A DNA stretch of 64,000 bases, from positions 6,011,501 through 6,075,500 of the forward strand of contig NZ_AP023441.1 in the NCBI RefSeq assembly GCF_019976755.1, given 5' to 3'. Below are positions 63,314 to 64,000 of this stretch, one piece after another. The notes beneath the pieces are model-generated. The model searched no databases, had not been told where the DNA came from, and worked only from the letters and a program-made list of their open reading frames with translations. A program made the translations under genes and the position numbers. Within the stretch, counting starts at the first letter, position 1, and the number at the start of each line of letters is the position of its first letter. Origin of the DNA: Nostoc sp. MS1 (GTDB lineage Bacteria > Cyanobacteriota > Cyanobacteriia > Cyanobacteriales > Nostocaceae).

Positions 63314-64000
63314 TATCACTCATCAATCCCAACTCATACAATTCATGTTCCAATAAGTTTTTACCTTTCTTTTTAGCGGAGTACATTAAATTATCAGCGA
63401 TTTCGATAATTTCATTAACTGAACGTGGGGGACGCTCAAAAGTAACAGCGCCAATACTAAAAGTGACATGCAGATTTTCTTGCTGCATAGAACATAAAAG
63501 AGCTTGTTGTACTCTTTTTAGTACTACTTCAGCTGCTCCATAACTGGTACGTGGTAGTAAAATAGCAAATTCATCACCACCTATTCTGGCAATTACATCA
63601 ATTTTTCTCAGGGTGGTTGTAGTAGTTTGGGCTACTAGTTGTAGTAAGCGATCGCCAAAATTATGCCCAAACTGATCATTAATTTGCTTGAAGTCATCCA
63701 CATCGACGTAAGCTAATGTTAAAGGTTCTTGGTGTCTCAATGACTTTTCAATCTCACTATTGACTATATCTAAAAAAAAACCTCTATTGGTTAAACCTGT
63801 TAAATTATCTGTTCTGGCTAATTTTTCTAGATTTTTTAAGGTAACTTTTAGTTGTGAAAGCAGATGATTCACAAATAAAAAGAAAGCTAACATTACTAGT
63901 GCATTCCAAAAATGTATTAAAGGATGCAGATGGTAGTTATCCTGAATTTGATTAACTATGAGACTGCTCATATCACTGGCTACTGAGATTAAAAATCCCA
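63303..64000 (-). CDS. Diguanylate cyclase (GGDEF), 5' end outside window
   Basis: The visible 232 or so residues end the protein. A membrane segment (about HFWNALVMLAFFLFVNHLL) is followed by a GGDEF domain: LTGLTNRGFF, YVDVDDFKQINDQFGHNFGD and an intact RIGGDEFAILLP. An inhibitory RxxD site (RKID) lies five residues before GGDEF, so the enzyme should make cyclic di-GMP with product feedback. The frame stays open to the window edge upstream of the ATG at 63971 (GFLISVASD precedes it), so the true start and further membrane segments lie outside. The stop falls in a dispersed repeat. Confidence 0.92.
   Translation of the reverse strand, partial: GFLISVASDMSSLIVNQIQDNYHLHPLIHFWNALVMLAFFLFVNHLLSQLKVTLKNLEKLARTDNLTGLTNRGFFLDIVNSEIEKSLRHQEPLTLAYVDVDDFKQINDQFGHNFGDRLLQLVAQTTTTTLRKIDVIARIGGDEFAILLPRTSYGAAEVVLKRVQQALLCSMQQENLHVTFSIGAVTFERPPRSVNEIIEIADNLMYSAKKKGKNLLEHELYELGLMSDKCC

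Noticed and set aside
1..64000. tRNA or rRNA genes in spacers
   Set aside because: I examined the longer intergenic regions and saw no cloverleaf, CCA-type ends or rRNA segments; a dedicated tRNA search would be needed to exclude one fully.

Overview
The window looks like chromosome from a filamentous, probably heterocystous cyanobacterium of the Anabaena/Nostoc group. Evidence: split rpoC1/rpoC2, a plant-type PetF ferredoxin, an NDH-1 NdhD subunit, a desC-desA-desB acyl-lipid desaturase cluster, a BvdR-type biliverdin reductase, a ferredoxin-type divinyl reductase (BciB), very frequent GCGATCGC (HIP1) octamers, and short tandem repeats (STRRs such as GGGAGTA and TTAGTCA units) in most spacers. 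No rRNA, tRNA or CRISPR array was recognised. All assignments are by eye from family motifs; no database search was run.

Layout. 1-4.9 kb: end of rpoC1, then rpoC2 with a perfect hairpin terminator. 4.97-8.4 kb: desB, desA and desC on the minus strand. 8.4-22.7 kb: mostly single housekeeping or hypothetical genes (PLP lyase-like protein, TAXI-type binding protein, bciB, a WD40/J-domain protein, sppA, fni, DUF411 protein, hydrolase, nuclease-like protein, thrB), plus a frameshifted GxxExxY gene enclosed by long inverted repeats. 22.8-24.7 kb: an intact IS1634-like element just upstream of ndhD. 26.7-33 kb: an odd coiled-coil/degenerate acyl-carrier fusion, tkt, fabF, acpP and an HdrB-like protein. 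33-49.3 kb: pyrC-like, a double phosphatase, coq4-like, map, bvdR, petF, spoIID-like, srxA, dps, an HTH/GrpE-like fusion, MAPEG and typA.

49.4-58.7 kb is a decaying accessory island. It holds a broken transposase, an orphan transposon end resembling the right end of Tn7-like/type V-K CAST elements (it truncates a small antitoxin-like gene), a PIN-domain toxin-antitoxin pair, and a dead type I restriction-modification operon (hsdR-hsdM, no hsdS). That operon carries three in-frame nonsense codons, an IS630-like insertion in hsdM and an IS5-like insertion in hsdR. Both IS insertions have clear target duplications, so the ancestral reading frames can be rebuilt. Further transposase wreckage and a complete 1.5-kb IS follow. 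58.8-64 kb: a giant multi-spanning membrane protein and a GGDEF diguanylate cyclase cut by the window end.

Themes. Fatty-acid and membrane-lipid functions recur (des cluster, fabF, acpP, pseudo-ACP fusion) but are not one operon. srxA and dps form a likely peroxide-stress pair; map and bvdR are 5 bp apart and probably co-transcribed. The most unusual items are the ACP-like domain with Asn in place of the phosphopantetheine Ser, the orphan CAST-like end, and dispersed repeats that sit in frame inside genes or supply their start or stop codons.
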